64,000 nt of DNA from Pseudomonas sp. R5-89-07 (GCF_003851685.1 NZ_CP027727.1:4774001-4838000); one strand, 5' to 3'. Numbered from the stretch's first letter, positions 26,174-36,775 are shown. Numbers and translations: made by a program. The notes: generated by a model not told the origin, from the letters alone.

Positions 26174-26854
26174 TTACCTCTTACGCAATACATAAACTCG
26201 CCACATGGCGTAGAGCGGCATGAAGTCCAGGGATTCCTGAACTCGGAAACCGGCCTGCTCGAATTCTGCCTCGACAGTAGCAGCCGGTAACACAAACCGG
26301 TTTTGGTAACCTTCTTGCTCACCTTTGTTACGACGACGCACTTCGGCGCGCTTGCGCTTCCAAGCCTTGAAATTGCCATCCACCCACAGCGAGATAATCA
26401 CGCTGTCGCGGGTAACACGCTGAAACTCCCGCAGTATTGTCATTCTGTGCGCAGGGTCACCAATGTGGTGCATCAGGCGCATGCAGAAAATACTGTCGAC
26501 CGAGTTATCTGGCAAATCGATATCAAAGGCAGATGTCTGCAAAGGGCGTACCCGTTTCACCACGTCAGCCGGTTGGGCCACCGTCGCCACCTTCAACATC
26601 GACTCCGAATTGTCGGCACCGATAATCACGCGGTTGGGTTTCTCGGCCAGCAATGGCCAGAACCGACCGGCGCCACACGGCAAGTCCAGCACCAGGCCCG
26701 GCTCACCGGCCAAGGCCAGCGCACCGCGCGCCAGTTGCTCGTCGCGCTTGTGGGACAACCGGCGAGCCAGATTGTCCTGATGCTTGAGCAAATATTGCTG
26801 CGCGTGTTGATCGTCGTACTTTTCTGAGAATTCCAACTTGATCGGGGAAGGCAT
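26174..26854 (-). CDS. SAM-dependent methyltransferase, class I
   Basis: 226 aa. Motif I 'LVLDLPCGAGRFWPLLAEK' (in part), motif II near 'VIIGADNSESML', and 'SFDIDLPDNSVDSIFCMRLMHHIGD' (in part), a Methyltransf_11 pattern. C-terminal basic segment 'AWKRKRAEVRRRNKGE' may contact a membrane or polyanion. First gene of the operon with inaA and the 75-aa protein; a ColR-like box lies about 68 bp upstream. Substrate unknown; an envelope component is inferred from context. Confidence 0.88.
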   Translation of the reverse strand: MPSPIKLEFSEKYDDQHAQQYLLKHQDNLARRLSHKRDEQLARGALALAGEPGLVLDLPCGAGRFWPLLAEKPNRVIIGADNSESMLKVATVAQPADVVKRVRPLQTSAFDIDLPDNSVDSIFCMRLMHHIGDPAHRMTILREFQRVTRDSVIISLWVDGNFKAWKRKRAEVRRRNKGEQEGYQNRFVLPAATVEAEFEQAGFRVQESLDFMPLYAMWRVYVLRKR

Positions 26855-26921
26855 CTTATGTCTCCGGTAACTGATGCCTACAACCCTAAGCAGCGAACTG
26901 TGATCAACAAGTCAACTCGTT

Positions 26922-26934
26922 GTGAAAAAGTTGT
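26922..26934 (-). promoter_or_regulatory. ColR-like binding box before the methyltransferase operon
   Basis: On the minus strand it reads ACAACTTTTTCAC, matching the TTTTTCAC core and the upstream A-C of the ColR recognition sequence reported in P. putida. It ends 68 bp before the methyltransferase start. The rest of the 188-bp gap to colS shows nothing else I can name. Confidence 0.5.
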
Positions 26935-27042
26935 CCTGTCCAATTGCATACATTTCAAGACTTTACAGAAACATTCAGTAGCATCGGGCCATCTTCGCTG
27001 AAAAGACGCCATCGTGCAGCAGCAAATTGATAGACCGAACGG

Positions 27043-28323
27043 TCAGGTTTTGACTGGGTTCAATTCGACATGAAAACGGCAGCCGTTGGGCTCCATGGTG
27101 CTAAGGGTCACGCTCCAGCCCTGGCTCTCACAGATACGTTGCACCAGCGACAAGCCCAGCCCAAGGCCATCACCGCGCTTCTCGCTGCCGCGTACAAACG
27201 GCTCGAACATCGCTTCACGCTTGTCTTCGGGAATGCCCACACCGGAGTCCTCCACCACGAAACCGCTCGGCTCCAGGGTGAGGCGAATAAAGCCTTGCTC
27301 GGTGTAATGCAGTGCATTGCGCAACAGGTTGCCCATCACGGCATGCAGGAACGTGGTGTTGTAGCGTGTGTCCAGCGGGCTGCCTGGGCAATAGATCAGC
27401 TCCAGGCCTTTTTGCTCGATGGGCCCACGCCAGATCCCGAGCAGATCCTCGGCGACCTGTGTCAGGTTGACCTGGGCCAACATGGCGGCATCTTCATGCT
27501 TGGCGCGGGCCAGCATCAGGAAGGTCTGCACCAGTTCGCGCATTTCTTCACAGGCGCGAGCGATGCGCTGGACCTGGTTGCGACCTCGCTGATCGATGGC
27601 GGGGTTCTCCAGCAGCAGCTCGCAGGAGCTGGCCAGTACCATCAAGGGTGTACGCAGCTCATGGCTCACATCGCTGGTGAACAACTGTTCGCGCGACAGC
27701 GCCTGACGCAAGCGACCCAGCGTGGCATCGAATGCCACCGCCAACTCACCCACTTCGTCGGCCGCATAATCCGGCGCCAGAGGCGGGGCAAGTCCCAGCA
27801 GTTGGTCGCGATGGCGCACCTGGCGAGCCAGCCGCACGACCGGCGCCATCACTTTGCGCGCCAGCACCCAGCCGAGAAACACCGCCAGCGCCAGGCTGAG
27901 CACGAAGCCCACCAACACCACGGCAAACAGGACGCGCTCGCGCTCTTCGAAATCGCTCTGGTCCTGCAGCAGCACATAGCGCCGGCCATCGATCACTTCG
28001 ACCATGGCGTGGTACGACAGCGACTCGCGAAACACTTCATGAAAGCCTGGCTCCAGATGGCGCAAATCCTTGGGCAGTTCGAAATCGCCGGGGCCGCCGC
28101 TGAAATAGAACAACTGGTCGGGCTCGGGCCGGTGTCGCCAGTCTTCCATGCTGTCCATCAACAGCAGGCGTTGCAGGTCGCCGCCCAGGCCCGCCGAAAT
28201 CAGCTTCTCTTCCACCAGGTGCACCGTGGCGACGATGCCCATGGCGAAGGCGCCTGCCACCAACGCGCTCATCAACGCAAAGGCGATGATGATCCGCTGG
28301 GCAAGGCTTTGCTTAAACTCCAT
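27043..28323 (-). CDS. colS: ColS sensor histidine kinase
   Basis: 426 aa from the ATG at 28323, which overlaps colR by 11 bp. Membrane segments at about 11-34 and 131-153; periplasmic domain at about 36-130; HAMP at about 155-208; His221 in 'DVSHELRTP'; C-terminal HATPase with 'VEDSGVGIP' and 'GLGLGLSLV'. The periplasmic acidic residues Glu38, Glu96, Glu126 and Glu129 fall exactly where P. putida ColS has its metal-sensing ExxE residues, so Fe(III)/Zn(II) sensing is expected here too. Confidence 0.94.
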   Translation of the reverse strand: MEFKQSLAQRIIIAFALMSALVAGAFAMGIVATVHLVEEKLISAGLGGDLQRLLLMDSMEDWRHRPEPDQLFYFSGGPGDFELPKDLRHLEPGFHEVFRESLSYHAMVEVIDGRRYVLLQDQSDFEERERVLFAVVLVGFVLSLALAVFLGWVLARKVMAPVVRLARQVRHRDQLLGLAPPLAPDYAADEVGELAVAFDATLGRLRQALSREQLFTSDVSHELRTPLMVLASSCELLLENPAIDQRGRNQVQRIARACEEMRELVQTFLMLARAKHEDAAMLAQVNLTQVAEDLLGIWRGPIEQKGLELIYCPGSPLDTRYNTTFLHAVMGNLLRNALHYTEQGFIRLTLEPSGFVVEDSGVGIPEDKREAMFEPFVRGSEKRGDGLGLGLSLVQRICESQGWSVTLSTMEPNGCRFHVELNPVKT

Positions 28324-28996
28324 CACGGCCCTCGGCCAGGCGATAACCCACACCGTGCACCGTTTGCAGCAGCGGCTTGGCGAAGGGCTTGTCGATCACT
28401 TGGCGCAACTGGTGAACGTGGCTGCGCAGGCTGTCGCTGTCCGGGCAATCATCGCCCCACAAGGCTTCTTCGAGGATTTCCCGGCGCAATACGTGCGGGC
28501 TCTTCTGCATCAGCACCGCCAGCAGTTTCAGGCCGACCGGGTTGAGTTTGAGCAGGCGCCCTTCGCGCGTGACCTCCAGGGTATCAAGGTCGTAGCTCAG
28601 GTCGCCGACTTGCAAGGCACGGCGCCCGCCACCTTGGGCACGGCGCAGCACCGCTTCGATACGCGCGGCCAGTTCGGACAAGGCGAATGGCTTGAGCAGG
28701 TAGTCATCGGCTCCGGACTTGAAGCCCTGCAGCCGGTCGTCCAACTGGTCACGGGCGGTGAGCATGATCACCGGCGTGTCGCGGCGTGCATCTTCGCGCA
28801 GGCGCTTGCACAGGGTGTAGCCATCGATGCCCGGCAGCATGATGTCGAGCACGATCAAGTCGTAATGCTCGGTGGCGGCCAGGTGCAGGCCTGACAGACC
28901 GTCCTGCGCGCAGTCCACTGTGTAGCCTTTTAGCCCCAGGTAATCGGCCAAGTTGGCCAGAATATCGCGGTTGTCTTCAACCAATAAAATTCGCAT
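28313..28996 (-). CDS. colR: ColR response regulator
   Basis: 227 aa, OmpR family. Receiver with 'VEDN' acidic pocket and Asp51 in 'LIVLDIMLPG', Lys in 'LLKPFAL'; winged helix at about 125-220 ending 'TVHGVGYRLAEG'. With ColS it forms the metal-stress and membrane-homeostasis system of pseudomonads. Neighbours on both sides are envelope enzymes with ColR-like boxes. Confidence 0.95.
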   Translation of the reverse strand: MRILLVEDNRDILANLADYLGLKGYTVDCAQDGLSGLHLAATEHYDLIVLDIMLPGIDGYTLCKRLREDARRDTPVIMLTARDQLDDRLQGFKSGADDYLLKPFALSELAARIEAVLRRAQGGGRRALQVGDLSYDLDTLEVTREGRLLKLNPVGLKLLAVLMQKSPHVLRREILEEALWGDDCPDSDSLRSHVHQLRQVIDKPFAKPLLQTVHGVGYRLAEGRDGV

Positions 28997-29115
28997 GGGC
29001 AGTGTCTCCGTACGCGGTAACGGCCGTGTTGGCTCGCGCAGCTTAAGGCCAAGTGTCGCTCAGGGATAGACCTGCAAGGCCCGTCGATAAAGGTTTTCAA
29101 CCGATTATTGAACTA

Positions 29116-29129
29116 AACGAGTTTTTCAC
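29116..29129 (+). promoter_or_regulatory. ColR-like binding box before the LtaS-like gene
   Basis: AACGAGTTTTTCAC carries the TTTTTCAC core preceded by A-C at the same offset as the box at 26922, and ends 68 bp before the start codon at 29197. Confidence 0.5.
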
Positions 29130-29196
29130 TATAGCTTCACAAACTGACTACAGTGTCAGCGTGAAGATCGCCCCCATTGATAAAAGGAAATTGGAC

Positions 29197-31146
29197 ATGG
29201 GTTTTCCCAAAACCGCGCCTATGCGCTATCTGCTGCTGATAACCGGCGCCTGGCTGGTTATTTTCCTGCTCACCCGTAGCGTACTGCTCATCACGCATTT
29301 GGATGAAGTCAGCGGCAACCTGCTGCCGGTATTCGGCGTGGGTTTGCTCTACGACCTCGGCTTCCTGGCCTATGCGGCGCTGCCGCTGGGGCTGTATCTG
29401 CTGCTGTGCCCGCCTGCGCTGTGGCGCCGCCGCGGGCATCGCTGGTTCCTGCAAGCGCTGCTCACGGTGAGCCTGTTCGCGATGCTGTTCACGTCGGTGG
29501 CCGAATGGCTGTTCTGGGATGAGTTCGGCGTGCGCTTCAACTTTATCGCCGTTGATTACCTGGTGTACTCCGACGAGGTCATGAACAACCTGCTGGAGTC
29601 CTATCCGATCGGCAAGCTGCTCAGCCTGCTGGCGATGCTGGCACTGATTCTCAGCGTGGCCCTGCGCAAGCCTTTCAACGCCGCGATGGCCGCGCCCCTG
29701 CCGGCGCTGCGTGGCCGGTTGGTGAATGCCCTGGCCTTGCTGGTGGTCGCCGGCCTCAGTCTGCAATTGATCAGCCAGGACAGCCCGCGCACCCAAGGTG
29801 GCAACGCCTACAACAACGAACTGGCCAGCAATGGCCCCTATCAGTTCTTTGCCGCGTTCCGTAACAATGAACTGGATTACACGCAGTTCTATAAAAGCCT
29901 GCCAACCGATGTGGTCGCCAAGCAATTGCGCGCCGAACTCAGCGAACCTAACGCCCGTTTCATCGACCAAGACCCGCTGGACATCCGCCGCGCCATCACC
30001 AACCCCGGCACGCTGCGCAAACCCAATATCGTGCTGGTCACCATCGAGAGCTTCAGCGCGAAATACATGGGCAGCAATGGCGACGAGCGCAACCTCACGC
30101 CCAACCTCGATGCGCTGCGCAAACAGAGCCTGTTCTTCAATAACTTCTATGCCACCGGTACGCGTACCGACCGTGGACTGGAAGCTATCACTTTGGCGAT
30201 TCCTCCTACGCCTGGGCGCTCTATCGTCAAGCGCATCGGCCGCGAAAGCGGTTTCGCCAGCCTGGGGCAGCAGCTCTCCGCGATTGGCTACGACAGCGTG
30301 TTCGTCTACGGCGGGCGCGGTTACTTCGACAACATGAACGCGTTTTTCAGCGGCAATGGCTACCGCGTCGTCGACCAGAGCAGCGTGCCCGAAGCGGAAA
30401 TCTCGTTCAAAAATGCCTGGGGCATGGCCGACGAGGACCTCTACAAACAAACCCTGAAATTGGCCGACGCCGACTACGCCAAGCAACAGCCGTTCCTGCT
30501 GCAGTTGATGACCACCTCCAACCACCGCCCCTACACCTACCCGGACGGGCGCATCGATATCAAATCCGGCAAGGGCCGCGACGGCGCGGTGAAATACACC
30601 GACTACGCCATCGGCCAGTTCCTCGACGCCGCGCGGCAGAAGCCCTGGTTCGATAACACGATCTTCGTGTTCGTCGCCGACCACACCGCCGGCAGCGCAG
30701 GCAAGGAAGACCTGCCGATCACCAACTACCAGATTCCGCTGTTTATCTATGCACCGAAGCTGATCGATGCGCGGGAAAACGCGCAACTGGCCAGCCAGAT
30801 CGACCTGGCGCCCACGCTGCTGGGCCTGATAAACCTGAGCTACGAATCGACGTTCTTCGGCCGCAACCTGTTGCAGGACAATCCGCTGCCACCGCGGGTG
30901 GTGGTCGGCAACTACCAGCACCTGGGCCTGTTTGACGGGACCAACCTGGCGATCCTCAGCCCGCGCAAAGGCCTGCGTCGCCATGACCAGGCGCTGGGTG
31001 ACAGCCAGGAACTGCGTGTCGGCAGCGATGACCCGTTGATCCAACGGGCGATCACCTATTACCAGGCCGCCAGCTATGGCTACAAACAACAACTGCTGAG
31101 TTGGAGAGCCCCCAAGGAAGAGGCCCCGGTCTTGAGCACACGCTAA
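29197..31146 (+). CDS. LtaS-type sulfatase-fold membrane transferase (phosphoglycerol/phosphoethanolamine transferase family)
   Basis: 649 aa from the ATG at 29197, which has AAGGA at proper spacing; the frame is open upstream to 29053 but that would run through the promoter. Five membrane segments in the first ~210 residues, then a periplasmic alkaline-phosphatase-like domain: 'IVLVTIESFSAKYMG', metal/nucleophile region 'ATGTRTDRGLEAI' with the putative catalytic Thr, and 'FVFVADHTAG'. Such enzymes move phosphoglycerol or phosphoethanolamine onto envelope glycans. Candidate ColR target. Not close enough to known EptA/CptA motifs for me to name the product. Confidence 0.85.
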   Translation: MGFPKTAPMRYLLLITGAWLVIFLLTRSVLLITHLDEVSGNLLPVFGVGLLYDLGFLAYAALPLGLYLLLCPPALWRRRGHRWFLQALLTVSLFAMLFTSVAEWLFWDEFGVRFNFIAVDYLVYSDEVMNNLLESYPIGKLLSLLAMLALILSVALRKPFNAAMAAPLPALRGRLVNALALLVVAGLSLQLISQDSPRTQGGNAYNNELASNGPYQFFAAFRNNELDYTQFYKSLPTDVVAKQLRAELSEPNARFIDQDPLDIRRAITNPGTLRKPNIVLVTIESFSAKYMGSNGDERNLTPNLDALRKQSLFFNNFYATGTRTDRGLEAITLAIPPTPGRSIVKRIGRESGFASLGQQLSAIGYDSVFVYGGRGYFDNMNAFFSGNGYRVVDQSSVPEAEISFKNAWGMADEDLYKQTLKLADADYAKQQPFLLQLMTTSNHRPYTYPDGRIDIKSGKGRDGAVKYTDYAIGQFLDAARQKPWFDNTIFVFVADHTAGSAGKEDLPITNYQIPLFIYAPKLIDARENAQLASQIDLAPTLLGLINLSYESTFFGRNLLQDNPLPPRVVVGNYQHLGLFDGTNLAILSPRKGLRRHDQALGDSQELRVGSDDPLIQRAITYYQAASYGYKQQLLSWRAPKEEAPVLSTR

Positions 31147-31150
31147 TCGG

Positions 31151-31182
31151 AAAGTCCCGTACAGGTGAGTACGGGACTTTTC
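31151..31182 (+). terminator. Terminator/attenuator between LtaS-like gene and PAP2 gene
   Basis: 10-bp perfect stem AAAGTCCCGT / ACGGGACTTT with a 10-nt loop and TTCTT after it, inside the 51-bp gap. It would limit read-through into the PAP2 gene. Confidence 0.75.
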
Positions 31183-31197
31183 TTGCCAAGGTTCGTC

Positions 31198-31917
31198 ATG
31201 AATCCCCCCGCCTCTATTCCCGTTTCAAAACCGCTGAATTTCTGGCTGTGCCTGGGCCTGCCCACCGGCGCAGCACTGGCCTTGCTGCTGCTGCAGCTGA
31301 CCTCGCTGGACATGGACCTGGCCAAGCGTTTCTACGACCCCGAGCAGGGCGGTTTCATCGGCCGCTACAGCTTCTTTCTCGAAGACATCCTGCATGATCG
31401 CGCCAAGCAACTGGTGATCCTGTTCTCGGTACTGGCGATTCTCGGGCTGGTCGGCAGCTTCATCCTGCAGCGACTCAAGCCTTATCGCCGCGAGCTGGTG
31501 TGCCTGGTGCTTTCCCTGGGATTGGCGACGGCCTATGTAGCGCCATTGAAAACCGTCACCGCCGTGCAATGCCCGTGGAGCCTCAAGGAATTCGGCGGCC
31601 AGGAAACCTACAGCGAACTGCTTAGCCCTCGCCCGCCTACCGACAAGCCCGGGCGCTGCTGGCCCGGCGGCCATGCGGCAACCGGGTTCGCCTTGTTCGC
31701 CTGGTTCTTTGCCCTGCGCGATCGCCGGCCACGCATGGCGCGCAACGCGTTTATCTTTGCGGTGGGACTGGGCAGCGTGTTTTCCGTCAGCCGCATGCTG
31801 CAAGGCGCGCATTTTTTTTCCCACAACGTGTGGACAGCAATCTTCTGCTGGCTGATCTGCCTGGGCCTGTATTGCCTGCTGTTGTACCGGCCATCGAAGC
31901 CCGCCACGTCCCGTTGA
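31198..31917 (+). CDS. PAP2-family membrane phosphatase
   Basis: 239 aa, about six membrane segments. Motif 2 is 'CWPGGHAATG' (His nucleophile partner). Motif 3 reads 'SRMLQGAHFFSH', with the final acidic residue replaced by His, and motif 1 'KTVTAVQCPW' has Cys where Arg is usual. This altered set resembles the lipid A phosphatase/undecaprenyl-PP-type subgroup seen in pseudomonads. Likely substrate is a lipid phosphate in the inner membrane. Start at 31198; the frame is open to 31165. Confidence 0.85.
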   Translation: MNPPASIPVSKPLNFWLCLGLPTGAALALLLLQLTSLDMDLAKRFYDPEQGGFIGRYSFFLEDILHDRAKQLVILFSVLAILGLVGSFILQRLKPYRRELVCLVLSLGLATAYVAPLKTVTAVQCPWSLKEFGGQETYSELLSPRPPTDKPGRCWPGGHAATGFALFAWFFALRDRRPRMARNAFIFAVGLGSVFSVSRMLQGAHFFSHNVWTAIFCWLICLGLYCLLLYRPSKPATSR

Positions 31918-31936
31918 CGGCTTGCGCAACACCCAT

Positions 31937-31975
31937 AAAAAAACCCCGCCTGCATCGCTGCAGGCGGGGTTTTTC
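31937..31975. terminator. Bidirectional terminator between PAP2 gene and groEL
   Basis: AAAACCCCGCCTGCA / TGCAGGCGGGGTTTT stem with a TCGC tetraloop, A tract on one side and T tract on the other. Serves the convergent PAP2 (plus) and groEL (minus) transcripts. Confidence 0.92.
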
Positions 31976-31995
31976 AGTAGCCGGGTAAGGCTGGC

Positions 31996-33654
<1,659 letters not shown>

Positions 33655-33693
33655 TTAAATACTTTGGAGTAAACGGGAAAATGAGCGGGGAAA

Positions 33694-33990
33694 TCAGTCT
33701 TCCAGAACGGCGAGAATTTCGTTCTCAGCCATTACCAGCAGGTCTTCGCCGTCGATTTTCACAGTGTTGCTGCCGGAGTAAGGGCCGAAAACAACCTTGT
33801 CACCCACTTTCACGGCCAGCGCACGTACTTCACCGTTTTCCAGGGCTTTGCCTGGGCCTGCAGCGATGATCACGCCGTGGTTGGCTTTTTCAGCAGCCGA
33901 ACCTGGCAGAACGATGCCGCCAGCGGTTTTCTTTTCTTCTTCGCTGCGACGGATGACGACGCGGTCGTGCAGAGGACGAAGCTTGCTCAT
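33694..33990 (-). CDS. groS: 10-kDa co-chaperonin GroES
   Basis: 98 aa, canonical '[12 protein letters not shown]', mobile loop '[16 protein letters not shown]' and roof/C-terminal '[16 protein letters not shown]'. First gene of the groES-groEL heat-shock operon, with AGGAGAGATC region before the ATG. Confidence 0.99.
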   Translation of the reverse strand: MSKLRPLHDRVVIRRSEEEKKTAGGIVLPGSAAEKANHGVIIAAGPGKALENGEVRALAVKVGDKVVFGPYSGSNTVKIDGEDLLVMAENEILAVLED

Positions 33991-34130
33991 TGTCGATCTC
34001 TCCTAATTGTGTTTTTCATCGGCCGGTATCAATTCCGGCGGGTTAAATTCCGGCGGTGCCGGTCGCGGTTCGCTGGGCGAGCCACGGAAGTCTGTCTAGT
34101 GTCACCACCAGAAACCTTGCGGTGACCGTT

Positions 34131-34161
34131 ACATAAGGGCGCCCAGGTTTATTACAAGGGG
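34131..34161 (-). promoter_or_regulatory. Candidate sigma-32 heat-shock promoter for groES-groEL
   Basis: On the minus strand CCCCTTGTAA is followed after about 12 nt by CCCTTATGT, close to the RpoH pattern CTTGAAA-N13-CCCCATNT. It lies about 140 bp before groES. Match is partial. Confidence 0.45.
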
Positions 34162-34237
34162 CAGCGAATGAAATTTTTTGTGTCTGCTCAAGGGTAAATG
34201 CAACACGGCACCCGAAGGTGCCGTGCCAGTGAAGCGG

Positions 34238-34714
34238 TTATTTGCTGTCGCGGTGTTCGAACTCGCCTTCGATCACATCGCCTTCCCGCCCCAGGGGCTG
34301 GCGCGGGGCCGGGCCGCCACGGGGTTGCAGGTCGTCGGCGAAGGCACGCTGGCGCATGGCCGCTTCTTCGGCACGCTGGCGCATCTTGCCGGCCAGCAAT
34401 TTACGGATGACCGGCAGCAGCATGACCAGGCCGACCACGTCACTGATAAAGCCCGGCAGGATCAACAAGCCACCGGCCAGGGCCATCATCAGGCCTTCGA
34501 GCATGGTCTGGGCGGGCAGTTCGCCGCGGTTCAGGCTTTCACGGGCACGCAGCGCCGTGGCCAGGCCGGCGACGCGCAGCACCAGAACGCCGAGCATCGA
34601 GCCGAGAATGATCAGCAACAGTGCCGGGAAAAAACCGATCGCACCGCTGACTTGAACGAATACGAACAGCTCCAGCACCGGGAACAAGAGAAAAAGCAGC
34701 AAAAAAGGGCGCAT
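34238..34714 (-). CDS. fxsA: FxsA-family membrane protein
   Basis: 158 aa. Hydrophobic segments at about 2-22, 26-46 and 72-95 with 'FPVLELFVFVQVSGAIGF' (in part), 'LLIILGSMLGVLVLR' and 'GGLLILPGFISDVVGLVMLLP' (in part) as family marks; the C-terminus is long, charged and cytoplasmic. I start at the ATG at 34714 with GAGGAAC upstream; a TTG five codons earlier is also in frame. E. coli FxsA relieves phage T7 exclusion by F; its normal role is unclear. Placement upstream of groES is conserved in pseudomonads. Confidence 0.9.
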   Translation of the reverse strand: MRPFLLLFLLFPVLELFVFVQVSGAIGFFPALLLIILGSMLGVLVLRVAGLATALRARESLNRGELPAQTMLEGLMMALAGGLLILPGFISDVVGLVMLLPVIRKLLAGKMRQRAEEAAMRQRAFADDLQPRGGPAPRQPLGREGDVIEGEFEHRDSK

Positions 34715-34780
34715 CAAATGGTTCCTCAACGCAAGAATGCCTTGCTAGTCCACCTTAGATGACGTCGCCTTTTCGTGAAT

Positions 34781-35512
34781 TCAAGCGCTAACCTCTGATT
34801 TTTTCGGCCAGATCTCGGCGTGAGCCAATGAAACCAGGGCTTCGCGTACTTGTGTCGGCGTGTTGCAGGGTTCGGCAAACGATAACCAATGCAGGGATTG
34901 CCCGATGCGCAGGTGCATGCCTTCGCTGTCGATACCGGCCAGTTGCGCAGGCTCGCTTGTGGGCAAACCGGCGAGGTCGACGTAATGGGCGATGGCCTTG
35001 GCGTGATCGCTGTTCATGTGCTCGATCATGCTGCGCTCAACCTTGCCCGCGAACGGATTGGCCAAGGTCAGTTGGTCGACCCAGTGGATCGCGCCAAAGC
35101 CACCGATATAACGGTGGCGCACCGGGTTGAGTACCCAGAAGTCGAAGTCGTGGGCCTTGTGGTAGTTGGCCGACTCGGGGAAGTAGCGGTAGTAGCGCTC
35201 GGCAGCGGCTTCGATGGCAGCCGGGTCGTCGAGTTTTTCGGCTTGCGCCAGGTAGGTCAGGCGCCCGACGGCCTGCACATCGTCAGCTTCGCGCTCACCG
35301 ACCAGCAACGAACACTTGGGGTCCTTCTGCAGGTTGTGGGTGTGCTGGGCGATGCGGCTGATCAGGATCAGCGGGCGGCCCTGCTCGTCGAGGCAGTACG
35401 GCACGACCGAACCGAAGGGAAAACCGGGCATGGCTTTGGACAGTGTGGCCAAGGCCCCACGGTATTCTTTGAGCAACAGCTCTCGGGCGTTCCTGGCAAC
35501 GTGCGCGCTCAA
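34781..35512 (-). CDS. HugZ-family heme utilisation protein (split-barrel fold plus DUF2470)
   Basis: 243 aa. N-terminal pyridoxamine-oxidase-like split barrel at about 10-150 ('PGFPFGSVVPYCLDEQGRPLI' in part, 'RIAQHTHNLQKDPKCSLLVGE' in part) and C-terminal DUF2470 at about 160-235 with 'MIEHMNSDHAKAI', a heme-contacting motif. I prefer the TTG start at 35512 because CAGGAGT lies 7 nt before it; an ATG further up at 35542 would put the ribosome site inside the gene. The family binds or degrades heme. It is about 22 kb from the heme uptake block. Confidence 0.82.
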   Translation of the reverse strand: MSAHVARNARELLLKEYRGALATLSKAMPGFPFGSVVPYCLDEQGRPLILISRIAQHTHNLQKDPKCSLLVGEREADDVQAVGRLTYLAQAEKLDDPAAIEAAAERYYRYFPESANYHKAHDFDFWVLNPVRHRYIGGFGAIHWVDQLTLANPFAGKVERSMIEHMNSDHAKAIAHYVDLAGLPTSEPAQLAGIDSEGMHLRIGQSLHWLSFAEPCNTPTQVREALVSLAHAEIWPKKSEVSA

Positions 35513-35613
35513 TGTATGACTCCTGGTTGTTTCGCCGCCCATGGCATATGGGAATGGATCTCAACACAAGGTAATCAATATCCGCGCAGGTTGCCAGAGC
35601 GCTCGACGCCGCT

Positions 35614-36621
35614 TTACCAGGCCACGCCAAACCCTGCGGTGTAACGGGTCTTGCTCAGGCTGCTGTCGGAGTCGCCGCTGATGACGTCGCGCTCCGCCTT
35701 GAGGTTGAGCGATGCCCATTCGGTGACCTTGTAGCGCAGGCCCATCTCGGCATCCAGCGCATACTCGGCCGGGCCGTCCAGCGGCTTGCCCAGTTCGCCG
35801 TTGGTAAAGAATTCAACGGTCTTGCCCACCAGGTAGCGGTTGTAGTTCCACTTCATGGCCAGGGAATAGAAGTTGTCCTTGCCGCCATCGGCGTATTCGT
35901 AATCGGTGCGGTTGACCAGCGAGCCGAGGGAGAACGCGCCCAGTTCATCGTCCCAGAACTGATAGCCGGGACCAGTACCGACAGTGCGCTGGCGCGCCAG
36001 GTCTTCGACCTTGTCGCGCTTGTAGGTCAGGCGGCCCTGCCAGAACCAGTGCTCGGTGATAAAGCGATCCAGGTCGTATTCCAGGGCCCAGTTGTCGGTG
36101 GTGGTGACGTCGTCCTGGAATTCGCGGTTGTATTCGCCCGTGCCGGTGTGGCGCCACTGGCCATGACGGGCCGAGGTCTTGAAGTCGATATCGTAGTCGT
36201 TGGTGTCTTTGTCGGCGCGCTTGTAGTCCAGCGCCAGGTCGACGTTGCCCTTCCACACCAGGTCCTCGATCACAGGCTTGGGCTTGATGATCTGCTGGAT
36301 GCTGGCCAGGTCTACGGTCTTGGGCGCTTCGCCGTTGGCCAGCACCACCTTGCCATCTTCGGCGGCCTTGAGGGACTTGGCCTTTTCACCGGTATAGGCG
36401 TCCTGTTTGACCAGCAGTTCCTGGTCGCTCTCCAGGGTTTTGACCTGTTTCCAGTCAACCGGGATTGCGCCGCCGTAGCTGGTCTGGATCAGCAACTTGC
36501 CGCCGTCGAAGACTTTGATCTTGCCGGTCAGGCGGTCACCGTTCTTCAACCAGACGGTATCGGCGAGCAAAGGCGTGGAAGCACTGAGGACAGCGAGGCA
36601 CAGCAGGGTTCTGGACAACAT
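35614..36621 (-). CDS. DUF481 outer-membrane protein, YdiY-like
   Basis: 335 aa with signal peptide at about 1-20 ('LCLAVLSASTPLLADTV'). A SH3-like N-terminal part ('WLKNGDRLTGKIKVFDGGKLLI' in part) precedes a C-terminal barrel with alternating aromatic strands ('YEYADGGKDNFYSLAMKWNYNRY' in part) and a final 'YTAGFGVAW'. Function of the family is unknown, linked to salt response in some proteobacteria. The frame is open to 36690, but the ATG at 36621 gives the proper signal peptide. Confidence 0.85.
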   Translation of the reverse strand: MLSRTLLCLAVLSASTPLLADTVWLKNGDRLTGKIKVFDGGKLLIQTSYGGAIPVDWKQVKTLESDQELLVKQDAYTGEKAKSLKAAEDGKVVLANGEAPKTVDLASIQQIIKPKPVIEDLVWKGNVDLALDYKRADKDTNDYDIDFKTSARHGQWRHTGTGEYNREFQDDVTTTDNWALEYDLDRFITEHWFWQGRLTYKRDKVEDLARQRTVGTGPGYQFWDDELGAFSLGSLVNRTDYEYADGGKDNFYSLAMKWNYNRYLVGKTVEFFTNGELGKPLDGPAEYALDAEMGLRYKVTEWASLNLKAERDVISGDSDSSLSKTRYTAGFGVAW

Positions 36622-36775
36622 AAGCAGATACGGGGCTCGGGGGTGGCGAAAAGAAGGGGCTATCGTCGTAGATAGCCTGAACTGACTCAACTATTTATAG
36701 TGAGTTCAATTCTCACCGCCAAGTTTACAGACGTTTCTCACAAAAACTCCGACGTTCTCAACGGATAGCCTCACA

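Noticed and set aside
29137..31092. 651-aa open frame opposite the LtaS-like gene
   Set aside because: No start signal or recognisable fold; the plus-strand gene has membrane segments and catalytic motifs.
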